A stretch of 64,000 nt of DNA, taken from assembly GCA_002633005.1 (NCBI GenBank), contig NMRA01000495.1, positions 160,837 to 224,836 on the forward strand, written 5' to 3'. The notes beneath the pieces were generated by a model. The model was not told the origin of the DNA, made no database searches, and saw nothing but the letters and a program-made list of their open reading frames with translations. Position numbers and translations under genes: made by a program. The first letter of the stretch is position 1. Each line of letters begins with the position of its first letter. Source of the stretch: Phoronis australis. Its lineage: Eukaryota; Phoronida; Phoronidae. This document shows, piece after piece, positions 23,605 through 36,899 of this stretch.

Positions 23605-25857
23605 CTAAAACGATAACACAATCTGCAGTTAATAAACTTTTACAGAATTCACTATTAATAATCTAACAATTCATTGTATCAGTTATCCAAATATCAAGGT
23701 GCGTTAATTGGGAAGTTCTTATTTATAGTACATTCACATTCAATGTTATAATAAAAGTCGTGTAATGAAACAAAATACGCATAAATTATAAGTGCTTAAG
23801 TATGATCGTGGCCGTATAACCCAGTCTAGTCACTTGGGGCAAAAATCTAACGTACAAGTTGGATTTTGTCATTGAAAGAAAAGTCATATAACAAGCCAAT
23901 GCTCCACAGACCCAAGAAACACACACAAGAACTTCCAACAAGAATTACACGCTTTTAGATCGGAAGCAGTAAATTCTATTCCATAATTCAACATCGCACT
24001 CTCACCATCTATCACTACTGCAATCAATAGTGGCCATCTAACTAATGTAAGCTGATCAGGTTCTAACAAAGGGTGACTTTGAGTGCTCTCGCGTGACCTT
24101 GCTTTTTCGAGAGATTATTACACAGCTTGTAAGGAATGCAGCCCACTCCAAATTCCTTTCTTCAGTCTACCAAATCTACCAAATTCTTTTGGTCAATTAC
24201 GCCAAATAATTACCCACATATTTTTGTATTGAAAATCAAAATTTGAGCATACGGCAATTCTTCACTTATTCAGCACACCGGCGATACAATCGACGAGCGA
24301 AACACTATTTTGTTGAATTTCTTCCCAAATACAAAAACGAAGAAAAATTTAGTCTGTTACTAGCACGTTTTTTTCCGTTTCAATGCCATAAAACGACATT
24401 TGGTACAGTTACCCCATTTGTGGCAAAGTAATTGGCCTATGGAAAATAGGCAGAGAGAAATTTGGCGATAATTTGTGAGCAAAGTAAGTGGAGAGCAATC
24501 GTAGTTGTTATATCCTAAGGACATCATGGTGACAAACAATTGCGTCACAGGAATGAAATTGTGGCGGGACACGCTATCAACCCTTAGCGCGAGTCACTAT
24601 TCATATTCTGATGTCCACTGTGATGTCTACTGTAACCTATTTGTTGGATATAGACATGCGGGTTCTCTGGAGACCTCCTGGTTTGAGTCAGTAGGCTTTT
24701 ATCGAAGTTCATGAAACTAGCTGTATTGTTGATATACGTTAAGCACATGATTAAACTGCAGTAGCTGGTCTTACTATTTTCCTGTGAAATGTGAACACGT
24801 GACAAATCATTTCAGTCTTAGTATTACGTAATATCAGGCATAGCTACAATAATTTGAAAGGAAAACCTTGATTAACAGGAAGTCTACATTTATGAAGCAA
24901 ATCAAGAACTAATTATGACCATGAACCATTCGAAACAATAGTGCAGTAAAAGTCAAAAGAATGATGCGGAATTCCCCGTCATGATGGATGGGCAAAAGCC
25001 AAATTCATATCAGAGTAATCTTTTCTCATGACCGAGTATGAACAGGAAATACCAAGAAAGTTTACTTTTTTCTTTACTTTTCCACTAAACCATGTACAAT
25101 TAATGAACGACCGTGTGACTGTCTGATACATTCAAACACACGCATATACACAACACACTCTCATACATGCAAAAGCACATTTTTGAGACCAGAAACCAAG
25201 TGAGTGCAACATTAGCTGATAATCAATGAAACGGAAGAGACAAAGAAGAACATCTTCTATTGTTTTCGTATTCACAGCTTCAATCTGAAAGTTTTTTGAA
25301 AACTCTTTCCTAAAAAGATATTACGTAACAGGAAAGATGGTAAGTGGCTAAGCCATTCTGTAATCAGAATTTTGCATCAAAAAAAGATATCACCAGTCAT
25401 CTTTCTGATAACAGAATGAACTGTCATTAGAGGGAAACGGCATTGTCTTATTACTTTAGTCTTCTACAACCATTGTGACACTAACTAACATTGCGTAGTT
25501 CTCTACTTGAAAATTAATACTTAGCAATTTACTGTACTTGAGCATAATACCTCGGGGGGTCTTTTAACGAGAATTTATCCTTCCCTTGACCACTAATATG
25601 ACGTCAGTAGCATTATACAATAACAGTAATTAGTACACTGTTGGTACACTGTTGTAATGAGAACCACACAGAGAGACACATTAGCTGTCACTGCTGTGGC
25701 TGTTGTAAAGCATATTACAGCATAACAAACATTTTTCAGTTCATTAGGAGGCCAACAGGTAGCGTGACGACCAGACTTGAAAATGTTTGTGATCTGCATT
25801 TTTCACTACAGCGGTTACACACACTTTCAAAATTCCGAGTGGATAAACTAGCATCAA
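23605..25857. other. EGF-gene intron 10, left part
   Basis: Only repeat family C copy 2 was recognised. A CA-rich tract lies near 25140-25170. No coding segment. Confidence 0.6.
23930..24120 (-). repeat. Dispersed repeat family C, copy 2
   Basis: Minus strand: GTCACGCGAGAGCACTCAAA, then GAGTGCGATGTTGAATTATG + GAATAGAATTTACTGC, matching copies at 14020 and 48860. Confidence 0.5.
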
Positions 25858-28632
25858 CAGGGCTCGACGCTATTAAAATCGCCAGGTCGCATTTTGCGAC
25901 CTAGCCAAAACCCCAGGTCGCATTTTCAAAATCCAGCTCACATTCATAAATGCCAGGTCGCAAAATTTTCCCGCCATTTTACGCGCCAAATTTGATTTTT
26001 TAGATCATTGAGAAAATGTTTAGATTATACTCTTACCTACTCACAAATTTCCGATCGCAAAATTGACTTCGTTCATGCAGGTATGGCGTTACTGTTCTTC
26101 ATGACCACCATTGAAGGGCTCTAGAGCGCAAAGCAAGTTGCCGACGTGAGAGTTGAATCAGAGCTCTCTAACTGACACGTACATTCGAGTGGCTAAGTTT
26201 GCAATGTGAAAAACGACAAAATGCCCGTTGAAAAAGTATCTGGGATTTTGTTGGGTCTGACCTGCTACTGACTGTCATCAAAGTTGTTAAAGATTCAAAC
26301 TAACTTGGAGTGCAAATACAATCCACTTTTTGTTCGCAGCCCAAATTTTGCAACTTAACTCAACGTTTGAAGAACATCAGTCGAAAAAATCCGTGAAACG
26401 ATGCCCTAACCGAATGACCTATTTGGAGGCGCGGGAACAATTCAGAGCAAATTTCACAACAAAAATGTGGTACTTATACTGTTTACGTACTGAACAATTA
26501 GTTTTCCATTAAATGAGTATAACCTCGAAATAATTCCCGACTCCCTCCGCGTGGATTTCCATCGAGTAATGGCGAGTTTGCTCCTCAATACCTTCACAGT
26601 ACGAGAAAAATAGGTCAGTCACACAACGACACGCATGTCACTACTGTTAACAACAAAGCCGGAATTTACTTTTTACATATTGAGAAAAGACGTTTTTTGA
26701 AAACTGAATTTGTTGTGTAAAATGAGAGTGAGTCAACACATAGACTGCGTGTCAATTTTAAACCACGCGCAGTCGTTTGTAGCCTGAACTGTGAATTGGA
26801 AATTCTCAAAAGTTGAGGGGGAACGCTTAGTAGATCGATCAGTGAACGCTTATAATGAAACTCTTCAAAGGTAGGGAGAAGGCTTGTACGCGAGCATAGT
26901 CGTTAACCTGAGTGTTTGCGGTAATAAAATATTAAAAGACTGCAATGGTAAGAAATGTTATAATATGAGTTTGCGAGGCAAACTCCATCTAGTAGGGGTG
27001 ACTTTCTCTATATCGTTACCACCTACATGTACCCTTTTTAGCCATCCAGAATAATTTCGTTTTTAATTGCTCGCTTCAGCCGGAACAAGATTGTTTCTAT
27101 TGGAATCTGAACATTTTACGGTGGTCCGGGGAGCGAAAAGTTGCATGGGGGTGTATGAAGAGAAGAATAAAAGTTTGCTTACCACAATCTATAGTATCTG
27201 TTTAGTTGCAATAGCTAGCTACGGGCATAGAATATAGGGTTTAGGGAACCTCGACCTCAGGAAACATGGGGACAGGAAAATATCAGTTCTGGGTTATATT
27301 GGTCCCATGGAATATCGTAAGGCATCGGGTCTTTTATAACCGCCAGGAATCTATGAGTTCATTTCCAAATAAACCACTGGCACCCGGGTGCTTAACAGAG
27401 CCAAGACAGTATACTCTTACATGTAGGACTGTCCCTGTTCTCATTGATATGCAGCTTTGAAGTGGTGCGAACGCGTGAGTTCACGCACTTGAATCGCTGG
27501 AGAAGGCCTACACTTTATGTTGGCAACAACATTTGAAAGATTCATAATTCGTGCACATATAGCCCCAGAAACAAGTAAAGAATTTGAGAATTTCTTAGCA
27601 ACTGAAAGTAAAGACGTGGCCGTCGTTTTGGCGATTAATAGGGTTGCCATTTTCACTTTGGCTGTGTTATGCGATAAAAACGAGATGCACATCTCTAAGT
27701 CACGATTGTCTGCCGGGACCGCTTGCGCGCTAGCAACGAGACCGGCCAGTCATCTCAGTCATCTGAGTGAAGAACCGACATCACTGCACAAGGGACATCC
27801 CCTGAAGCAGTACATCCCGAAGTGTGTAGATGCTGACAGTTCCAATCAGTGGCTGATTCACTAGCCTTCTCTTTCTTCCACAAAGTCTTGATTTTCTGCA
27901 AGCAGCCCATCCAACTCCTAGCTCACGAAGTCGTTCCAAATGATGATGTTCCGATTCCTCTTGGTTCTTCTTCAGCTTCTCCCGGACCATATTCACAGTT
28001 TCCGGTTTATCAGGACACATCTTCCCTTCTGGTTTTGCTTTCCCAGCCAGCTTATCAGCACGTTCATTCCCCCTAACTCCAGCATGGCCGACCAGTGCCG
28101 CAGTGCGACATCAGGGATATTGTCGTGGATATTTGGTACATGAAATAAGGACATCTTACGCGAAAAATAGACCTATTTGTCCACCGCAAAGTTTAGTAAG
28201 TTGATCGCTTAAGAATTAGTAGAAACACCGCTGTTTTGTGACGTTTTATCACGTGTTATGCAGTTGCCTGAAACTTTCTTTGGCGAATCCGGAAATTTTC
28301 AAAAGTGGCCGAAAATGTTAGCCAATGAAACGCGTTAAAGATTCTGCATATCCCATGTTCACACGACTTGCTCACAAGTCATCGGGAGGGCTGTTCTCGG
28401 TTAGCATTCTTTTGAACTTGGATTTGGCAACAACCAAATAACGGTTGGATTAACAAGTCTAGAGTTGCTTTATATTTGCCAGGTATCTGCCGAGAAGTGT
28501 AAAAACTCAGTTCGCACTTGTTGGAAATTTCAGGTCCCATTTTGCGACTTGATACGAGCTGACAAAATCTCAGCTCGCATTTGCAAATTTCAGATCGCAA
28601 ATGCGACCTGCAGCTCGTTATGTCGAGCCCTG
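25858..28632. mobile_element. About 2.8-kb DNA element with CAGGGCTCGAC terminal inverted repeats (hAT-like)
   Basis: The left end CAGGGCTCGAC (25858) and right end GTCGAGCCCTG (28632) are inverted copies. Both ends carry subterminal AGGTCGCA/TGCGACCT palindromes. CAGGG termini are typical of hAT elements. Clear 8-bp target duplications are not seen (flanks AGCATCAA and ATCAGCTT differ), and no transposase is recognised, so it is non-autonomous or chimeric. Confidence 0.55.
27770..28115 (-). pseudogene. RNase H domain fragment from a retroelement
   Basis: Minus-strand translation gives LVGHAGVRGNERADKLAGKA, the GH-x-G-x-x-GNE-x-AD-x-LA motif at the end of LINE RNase H domains, then an unrelated tail to a stop. 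No RT is attached. It lies inside the CAGGG-ended element. Confidence 0.7.
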
Positions 28633-28904
28633 ATCAGCTTTTGAACACGTAGAAACTAGATACCTTTAGCCATTTTCAATCACATTTTCTAAATGCCAAT
28701 CAAATCTTTCCTATTATCATTCCTAAAGGAGTGTGTTCAACACATTCCCATTGCACTGTTGTAGCTCACAACCAAAAAGTTCAAAAGATGAAAAATTTAA
28801 ATAAATGTACAAGTCTTGAAACTTCTAACAGATCTAACGTGATGTGTACTCCCAAACAAATAGCTACACAGTGGATTTCTTTGTCATTAACAACATTACC
28901 TTAA

Positions 28905-30550
28905 AGGAGAATGCCACAAAAAAAACAACCTATTTTGTATCAATTTAGATTGAGCAATTCCACTCGATAACAGCAAGTTCAGTTGTTTTACCTGACACCT
29001 AACAGCAGACGGAGGCGTTGAAATTAACCAATGACGTAATCGGTTCGATAAAGTCTGTTCAGCCGTTCACAACACGCTTACTGGAGTCAACTTATCGCTT
29101 GAATTCGTCGTTTTACACCAATAAATCACCAAAAGTTGATGTAAACCCCTCACAAATACATTGAGTTCTTGAACAAACATGTTGTTTTATATCACTGTTA
29201 CGAATTTATAGGTATTTGAACATACCGTAGCCTACAGAGTTCGGTAGGCCAATTTACCATGATGATCGTCGATCGCGGGAGTTTGGGTCTGTTTGGTGAT
29301 AAATTCCAATGATTCTTCCGTGAAATACAGACGGGGGAACATAGCTGTGTGTTGTACTTTTAGACTTGTGATTTTTTCAGTTCTAAACACACAAAAGGCA
29401 TGTTACTCCCCGCCAGAGGGTCGCAACCCAATCAGGCCCGTCACGGCCACCGGGACTGGACACCACGAACATAAACCAGCATAAGTTGGATACTAAACCT
29501 CCAGTCACAAAAAGACTATAATAGTGAGCCAAAGAAATAATGTGCAAATAATTATTTAGGTGAATTAGCCACGAAACTGAAAATCTACTTACTTGTTGGG
29601 GGCTACGAAGTCAGGTTCCCCTTCCACAGAACTGCCCGAGCAAAGGTTGAACAGTAACAATGATTTGAATAAATTGTTAAAGATTCCCCTAACATGTGAC
29701 CATAGCATATAAAATCGACCTATTGTTTCACAACAGCTTTCTGTCAGCAAAAACTGAATTAGCATGCGCTCACGCGTACGGCCTTGGTGCCCGGTCAACT
29801 ACCTTCATTGCATCTCAAGTCGGTAACGCAGTGGTTTATTCATTGCTGGCTTCTCAAAACATTTGCACTCACGAATACTCCAAAGGCATTACAAATTGTA
29901 TCTAATGAGACAGACTTTGTTTCAGTTTTACATAAGCATTGGTTAGGGTGAGAATAATTCATTTTGAAACAGAACGCAGAATAATAAACGTCTACATGGC
30001 AACTCGCCTGGCGCCAATCCCGACTTAGTCAAGAGCTCATACGACGAAGACTTCACGGGTCAGATTGTTAGGTTTCACAGGCTATCAGTTTGAACCGTAA
30101 TACACTGATCAAGAAATACTAGAGAGGCGCCGTGAACATGCACAGGCAACGGAACGCATGGATAGTTCTTTGGTAAGCCGGAATTCGTCAGAGAAATCAC
30201 TGTCCACGAAATGCCGGCCATAGACACGGAGATGTTTCACAGCCTCATACTTACTATTGACTACCGCAAGCCACTTCCTACGCATTTCGGGCTCTCGAGA
30301 AAGTCAAAAAATGATATACTCGCTTTCTTCACAGTTTCATAGTTCGGACAAGCAGGAACGATACACCACAATATAGCGGCATTCACTCCGCAGATGAACC
30401 ACTGACATCGTTGCATCGTTTCTTACCTTTCTCACAGGTTAACGCGACACCTCTCGGCAAGGTGAGGTCAACCGTATAAGAGACGATGTTTATATAGACC
30501 GAACCGATTAAGACGGTAAAAAGACTAATTAAACCGGTTGGCATTCTCCT
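28905..30550. mobile_element. TTAA-flanked 1.65-kb non-autonomous DNA transposon (copy 1)
   Basis: The ends AGGAGAATGCCA and TGGCATTCTCCT are perfect inverted repeats, each flanked by TTAA (28901-28904, 30551-30554), the piggyBac-type target duplication. There is no transposase-like ORF. Its twin is at 31950-33597. Confidence 0.65.
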
Positions 30551-30611
30551 TTAAGAGCAAGTAATTTCAGCTTAATTTCCCAATTTCAATTAAACATTGA
30601 TTTTAAGTTAC

Positions 30612-30755
30612 CCTTAGTGCCACACGGGTTGCCCACACAATCATCAATGTTCTCCTGGCAGGTGTCACCGGTGTAGCCTGGCAGACAGTAGCATCGCTTA
30701 CGAGGACTCAGCGAAGTGGTTGGATGACACACGCCATAGTTCAGGCAAGGATCGC
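30612..30755 (-). CDS. EGF gene exon 10, duplicate copy 1 beside the N gap
   Basis: Near-identical to 33659-33802, with intact splice sites and frame. It sits in a 2.45-kb block repeated on both sides of 596 Ns. Because the exon is phase 1-1, two real copies would still splice in frame. The block boundaries coincide with the gap edges, so an assembly duplication of one exon is more likely. Confidence 0.6.
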
Positions 30756-30864
30756 CTAGAAATCGAACAAAGTACCAGATTAGTCACCATGTGGCGCTTG
30801 TTTTCCGCTAGTTACTACGAATTTCGAAATACAAGTTTCCAGTTCAAGACAGACAACCTCTGGT

Positions 30865-31460
30865 NNNNNNNNNNNNNNNNNNNNNNNNNNNNNNNNNNNN
30901 NNNNNNNNNNNNNNNNNNNNNNNNNNNNNNNNNNNNNNNNNNNNNNNNNNNNNNNNNNNNNNNNNNNNNNNNNNNNNNNNNNNNNNNNNNNNNNNNNNNN
31001 NNNNNNNNNNNNNNNNNNNNNNNNNNNNNNNNNNNNNNNNNNNNNNNNNNNNNNNNNNNNNNNNNNNNNNNNNNNNNNNNNNNNNNNNNNNNNNNNNNNN
31101 NNNNNNNNNNNNNNNNNNNNNNNNNNNNNNNNNNNNNNNNNNNNNNNNNNNNNNNNNNNNNNNNNNNNNNNNNNNNNNNNNNNNNNNNNNNNNNNNNNNN
31201 NNNNNNNNNNNNNNNNNNNNNNNNNNNNNNNNNNNNNNNNNNNNNNNNNNNNNNNNNNNNNNNNNNNNNNNNNNNNNNNNNNNNNNNNNNNNNNNNNNNN
31301 NNNNNNNNNNNNNNNNNNNNNNNNNNNNNNNNNNNNNNNNNNNNNNNNNNNNNNNNNNNNNNNNNNNNNNNNNNNNNNNNNNNNNNNNNNNNNNNNNNNN
31401 NNNNNNNNNNNNNNNNNNNNNNNNNNNNNNNNNNNNNNNNNNNNNNNNNNNNNNNNNNNN
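30865..31460. other. Assembly gap (596 N)
   Basis: A run of N. Open reading frames that cross it are artefacts. Confidence 1.
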
Positions 31461-31949
31461 TTCTTTTGAACTTGGATTTGGCAACAACCAAATAACGGTT
31501 GGATTAACAAGTCTAGAGTTGCTTTATATTTGCCAGGTATCTGCCGAGAAGTGTAAAGACTCAGCTCGCACTTGTTGGAAATTTCAGGTCCCATTTTGCG
31601 ACTTGATACGAGCTGACAAAATCTCAGCTCGCATTTGCAAATTTCAGATCGCAAATGCGACCTGCAGCTCGTTATGTCGAGCCCTGATCAGCTTTTGAAC
31701 ACGTAGAAACTAGATACCTTTAGCCATTTTCAATCACATTTTCTAAATGCCAATCAAATCTTTCCTATTATCATTCCTAAAGGAGTGTGTTCAACACATT
31801 CCCATTGCACTGTTGTAGCTCACAACCAAAAAGTTCAAAAGATGAAAAATTTGAATAAATGTACAAGTTTTGAAATTTCTAACAGATCTAACGTGATGTG
31901 TACTCCCAAACAAATAGCTACACAGTGGATTTCTTTGTCGTTACCTTAA

Positions 31950-33597
31950 AGGAGAATGCCACCCAAAAAACAACCTATTTGTAACAATTTAGATTGAGCA
32001 ATTCCACTCGATAACAGCAAGTTCAGTTGTTTTACCCGACACCTAACAGCAGACGAAGGTGTTGAAATTAACCAATGACGTAATCGGTTCGATAAAGTCT
32101 GTTCAGCCGTTCACAACATGCTTACTGGAGTCAACTTATCGCTTGAACTCATTGTTTTACACCAATAAATCACCAAAAGTTGATGTAAACCCATTACAAA
32201 TACATCGAGTTCTTGAACAAACGTGTTGTTTTATTTCACTGTTACGAATTTATAGGTATTTGAACATACCGTAGCCTACAGAGTTCGGTAGGCCAATTTA
32301 CCATGATGATCGTCGATCGCGGGAGTTTGGGTCTGTTTGGTGATAAATTCCAATCATTCTTCCGTGAAATACAGACGGGGAACGTAGCTGTGTTGTACTT
32401 TTAGACTTGTGATTTTTTCAGTTCTAAGCACACAAAAGGCATGTTACTCCCCGCCAGAGGGTTGCAACCCGATCAGGGCCGTCGTGGCCACCGGGACAGG
32501 ACATCACGAACATAAACCAGCATAAGTTGGAAACTAAAACCTCCAGTCACGAAAAGACTATAATAGTGAGCCAAAGAAATAATGTGCACATAATTATTTA
32601 GGTGAATTAGCCACGAAACTGAAAATCTACTTACTTGTTGGGGGCTGCGAAGTCAGGTTCCCCTTCCACAGAACTGCCTGAGCAAAGGTTGAACAGTAAC
32701 AATGATTTGAATAAATTATTAAAGATTCCCCTAACATGTGACCATAGCATATAAAATCGACCTATTGTTTCACAACAGCTTTCTGTCAGCAAAAACTGAA
32801 TTAGCATGCGCTCACACGTACGGCCTTGGTGCCCGGTCAACTACCTTCATTGCATCTAAAGTCGGTAACGCAGTGGTTTATTCATTACTGGCTTCTCAAA
32901 ACATTTGCACTCACGAATACTCCAAAGGCCTTACAAATTGTATTTCATGAGACAGACTTTGTTTCAGTTTTACATAAGCATTGGTTAGGGTGAGAATAAC
33001 TCATTTTGAAACAGAACGCAGAATAATAAACGTCTACATGGCAACTCACCTGGCGTCAATCCCGACTTAGTCGAGCTCATCCGACGAAGACTTCACGGGT
33101 CAGATTGTTAGGTTTCACAGGCTATCAGTTTGAACCGCAATACACTGATCAAGAAATACTAGAGGCGCTGTGAACATGCACAGGCAATGGAACGCATGGA
33201 TAGTTCTTTGGTAAGCCGGAATTCGTTAGAGAAATCGCTGTCCACGAAATGCCGGCCATAGACACGGAGATGTTTCACAGCCTCATACTTGCTATTATAT
33301 TTCATTCTTCACTACCGCAAGCCACTTCCTAAGCATTTCGGGCTCTTGAGAAAGTCAAAAAAATGATATACCCGCTTTCTTCACAGCTTCATAGTTCCGA
33401 CAAGCAGGAACGATACACCACAATATAGAGGCATTCACTCCGCAGATGAACCACTGACATCGCTGCATCGTTTCTTACCTTTCTCACAGATTAACGCGAC
33501 ACCTCTCGGCAAGGTGAGGTCATCCGTATAAGAGACGATGTTTATATAGACCGATTAAGACGGTAAAAAGACTAATTAAATCGGTTGGCATTCTCCT
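31950..33597. mobile_element. TTAA-flanked non-autonomous DNA transposon (copy 2, duplicated block)
   Basis: Same element as 28905-30550 with TTAA at 31946-31949 and 33598-33601. It duplicates with the block rather than by transposition, because its flanks match too. Confidence 0.65.
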
Positions 33598-33658
33598 TTA
33601 AGAGCAAGTAATTTCAGCTTAATTTCCCAATTTCAATTAAACAATGATTTTAAGTTAC

Positions 33659-33802
33659 CCTTAGTGCCACATGGGTTGCCCACACAATCATCAATGTTCT
33701 CCTGGCAGATGTCACCGGTGTAGCCTGGCAGACAGTAGCATCGCTTACGAGGATTCAGTGAAGTGGTTGGATGACACACGCCATAGTTCAGGCAAGGATC
33801 GC
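33659..33802 (-). CDS. EGF gene exon 10: EGF 6 and start of EGF 7 (copy 2)
   Basis: A 144-bp symmetric phase-1 exon encoding GDPCLNYGVCH, then CYCLPGYTGDIC, then NIDDCVGNPCGTKG. It joins exon 9 (YCSDG) and exon 11 (QCVDYVNSYKC) exactly. This copy is continuous with upstream intron, so it is taken as the reference copy. The same exon recurs at 30612-30755 across an N gap. Confidence 0.9.
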
Positions 33803-34371
33803 CTAGAAATCGAACAAAGTACCAGATTAGTCACCGTGTGGCGCTTGTTTTCCGCTAGTTACTACGAATTTCGAAATACAAGTTTCCAGTTCAAGACAGA
33901 CAACCTCTGGTGAACCATATACACTTGTCCCACAGGTGGGAGCAGACGTTCGCATGTGTATAATATTAAACAGCTAGCCATTGAAATCAGTTGATTACAA
34001 TACACATGTTGCCTGAGGCAAAGATTCGTGTCAACAACAACTGAAAACAGTTCCCTGTAAGCATGTCTATGAAATAAACATCACTACCAGAGATTTCTGC
34101 AGAGAAGAGCGGGTTATACATTTGAACAATACATTAGTTTAAGGACCAAAAGTCAAATCCCAGCATATACTTGTTAGGTACAGAAGAATAAATGTTAAAT
34201 GCATATTAAAATACTGTAGCTGGCAAGCCAATACAAAAGGGCCCTTGGTTGTATTGTGTGAGCCTCTTACAAAATGGTCCTTAAAAGACCGGTTATATAA
34301 TTCAACATAACTCACATAGTATAACGTGCTCATTCAAGTACTGAGGGTCTGTTTCATTCAAGTTTTTATCA

Positions 34372-34588
34372 GGAAAGGTTGGACGAAAACGAAGAAGATG
34401 ACAATATCGATGACAGTTGTAACACCTTGATTAGATGTTGCCGTTCACCAGCGTTGTCAAAAACCCCGCCTGGTTCAGTTCTTGTTCCTGGATTCACAAG
34501 TAATCGTGAACCACAAGAACAGGCAGAGACATCACAACAAATCACATTTCGAAAGTCGTCATCGAACTATTCAATGTTGCATCACTAG
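34372..34588 (+). other. Uncharacterised acidic open frame with an upstream acceptor
   Basis: A 3' acceptor TTTTTATCAG precedes an open frame ERLDENEEDDNIDDSC ... SSSNYSMLHH to a stop at 34588. It could be the last exon of a nested plus-strand gene or chance. No family is recognised. Confidence 0.2.
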
Positions 34589-36899
34589 ACTGAGGTTCTT
34601 CACCAGCAATCCTGACGAAAATTGCATAGTTTCTCTTCATTTGTTTCAATCCCAACCCATTTTTTAAGAAAGTGGTGTAAAGTTTTTGTCCCATGCTTAT
34701 AGTGCATAATTTGTTCAACAGTACATTTAGCATGATGAACCCATTTACATAAACTGGCCTCATTATTGATTTGAAACTAAAGTTAAATTAATCATAACAC
34801 CACAAAATTTGAAAATACATTTATTTTGTAGAAGCATGAATTATTTTCCCTTAGAATCAAGCACTTCTCGAAAAGCTATGCGTCATTCATTATCTGATTA
34901 GCTAAGGCGCATATGGTGGAAAATGGCAGTCAATGTGCATGCGTGCTTTGTAGCGACATTAGGTATCTCAATTTTATTTGGGCCACTCTGTTGAAATAGC
35001 AAATTTGCTTATTTATGCCACTTCTGATGAGTTCACAACTTGAGCCTGTTGAGCTCTACCATTGAGTGTTGACATAGGGACCAACGTGTTGCTTATTTGA
35101 ATGGGTATTGCTTTAGCACAGTAGCATCTGGGGAACCAAACCAGTATTCCAAAATTAGTATCTTTCGCACACGAAACCCTTTCATTACATTTGTAGTAGG
35201 ATTGGTGTATTATTTAGACGTGGTATAAGACTTTTCAAGTCAAAATTTTGGAAGTATTAGGACCTAAGACGAATGGTACAAAACAACATTGATGCCCCTT
35301 TATTTCACCTGTTCAATGTGTGTAAAGAAGGAGAGAGTTGTTAGTTGGCAGTACTTTCATAGGCTACACCATACGTCAGTAAGATGGATCAGATTCAGAG
35401 CAGCGTGCATTTGACCTTCAAATGAAACCCCCGTGGAGCATGTACGTATGCTGCTGTTGGAGTGCGATTTTGAGTATAGGCCTAGTGGTTATTTCTGGAG
35501 TACCAATGTCAGTTGTATTTAAGAAGTTAACGTTTTGTGAGCATTCAAAATTTTTAAACATGGATGTGAGTTCGGGAAAATAGACAATCCAAACCGCGAC
35601 TAGCAGACGACCATGACTAGCAGACAGCATACTTGAAGGAAGTAAGACCTGATAACACACCAGGTGCCGCAAGTGAACAGTGACATCATGGCTTGTGTGC
35701 ACGATCACAGATTTCGTGCATTGAGAATATACGAGTCGGTGGTCCACCTACTAAAAATAGCCTATGGTCACTTAGCATTTAGTACATTTGCTGTGGCACT
35801 GACAGATAGACTCTTGCTATTTGAACAACAAAAAAATCCCATCGTTCACAGTTTTGGCCAGTTTCTGCTGCAATTATACATTGTCACAGATAATGACAAA
35901 AATACATGAAAGCTTTGTTCACATTTCTGGTGACAGCACATTAAAGGCCAAGTATGGTGCCAAAATGACTATTTTTACATCTAAAATACATTTATTGATA
36001 AAAAACATCAAAATACTGTGTCATAGTATACCCCAGTCGGTAATTAAGTAGGCCTTTGACAATACGAAACGCCATCACGAACCCCATTTAGCGCCAAAAA
36101 AAACTTGAGACGGCGCTCGCGCCAATCGAAGTCTATGACATCATCGTTACCACTAATTTGGCTTTTACCGTGTCTCCACAGTATTGAAATCAGCGATGAC
36201 TGGCCATTTAATTTAGTGCAAAATACGTGGAAAATCAAGGAAACACATTAATTTTTCATTTCATGTCATTTAATATTAAAATTAATCAAAATCACTACCT
36301 TTAGAATTTTTATTTAATTATTTAGCACACATTCTAATACGGGCCGGTATGGGAATCCCCGGGAGTGTGACAGGTGTCGTCGAAACAGCTGGAAAAACAA
36401 AGCGATTCGTCTGAATTATTATCAGCAATTTCCCAATGTTTATTTATAAAGTGTAATTTGTTTGATACAAAAACTTTGATGTTAGTAACTTTCCATTCAT
36501 GTCTTTTTGAAGCCGAAGGTGTGAACTCTGCGCAATTCCAATACGGACGGCTGTCCAGTGTGTGTCCCGTATGGGTATAGACGACAACAGGCCACTTAAT
36601 TTGGTGCAAAATACTTAGAAACGTTAAGCTTACAGCACATATCAGCATGATCTTTTCGTACAATGCAACTACATTCAAATTCATTGAAAATTTTATATTA
36701 GAAGCTCAATTTTCAAAATAAATCACCTTGAAATGCTGCAACCAGTAATCGGTCAAGCTAAAAAAAATTGAAAATTTAATAGCAACACAACATTGTGCGT
36801 GTCCGAAATAAATTAAAACTACGAAATAAAATCTGTATTGCATGAAAACATACCCAGTCAATTGAACGTTTTAAATTCAGTATCAGAATTCCGTTAGGC

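Larger units (their letters stand above)
28407..30864. repeat. Duplicated block, copy 1 (left of the N gap)
   Basis: 2,458 bp that match 31461-33911 with only scattered substitutions and small indels. It includes the right end of the CAGGG element, the TTAA-flanked element and EGF exon 10. It stops exactly where the Ns begin. Confidence 0.95.
31461..33911. repeat. Duplicated block, copy 2 (right of the N gap)
   Basis: 2,451 bp that begin exactly at the last N and match 28407-30864. After 33911 the sequence continues into unique intron. This pattern is typical of two haplotypes meeting at a scaffold gap. Confidence 0.95.

Noticed and set aside
30720-31654. Long ORFs running through the N run
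   Set aside because: They are open only because Ns carry no stop codons.
33659-33802. Two genuine tandem EGF exons 10
   Set aside because: Possible by phase, but the duplicated block ends precisely at the gap edges and includes more than a kilobase of identical transposon and intron.
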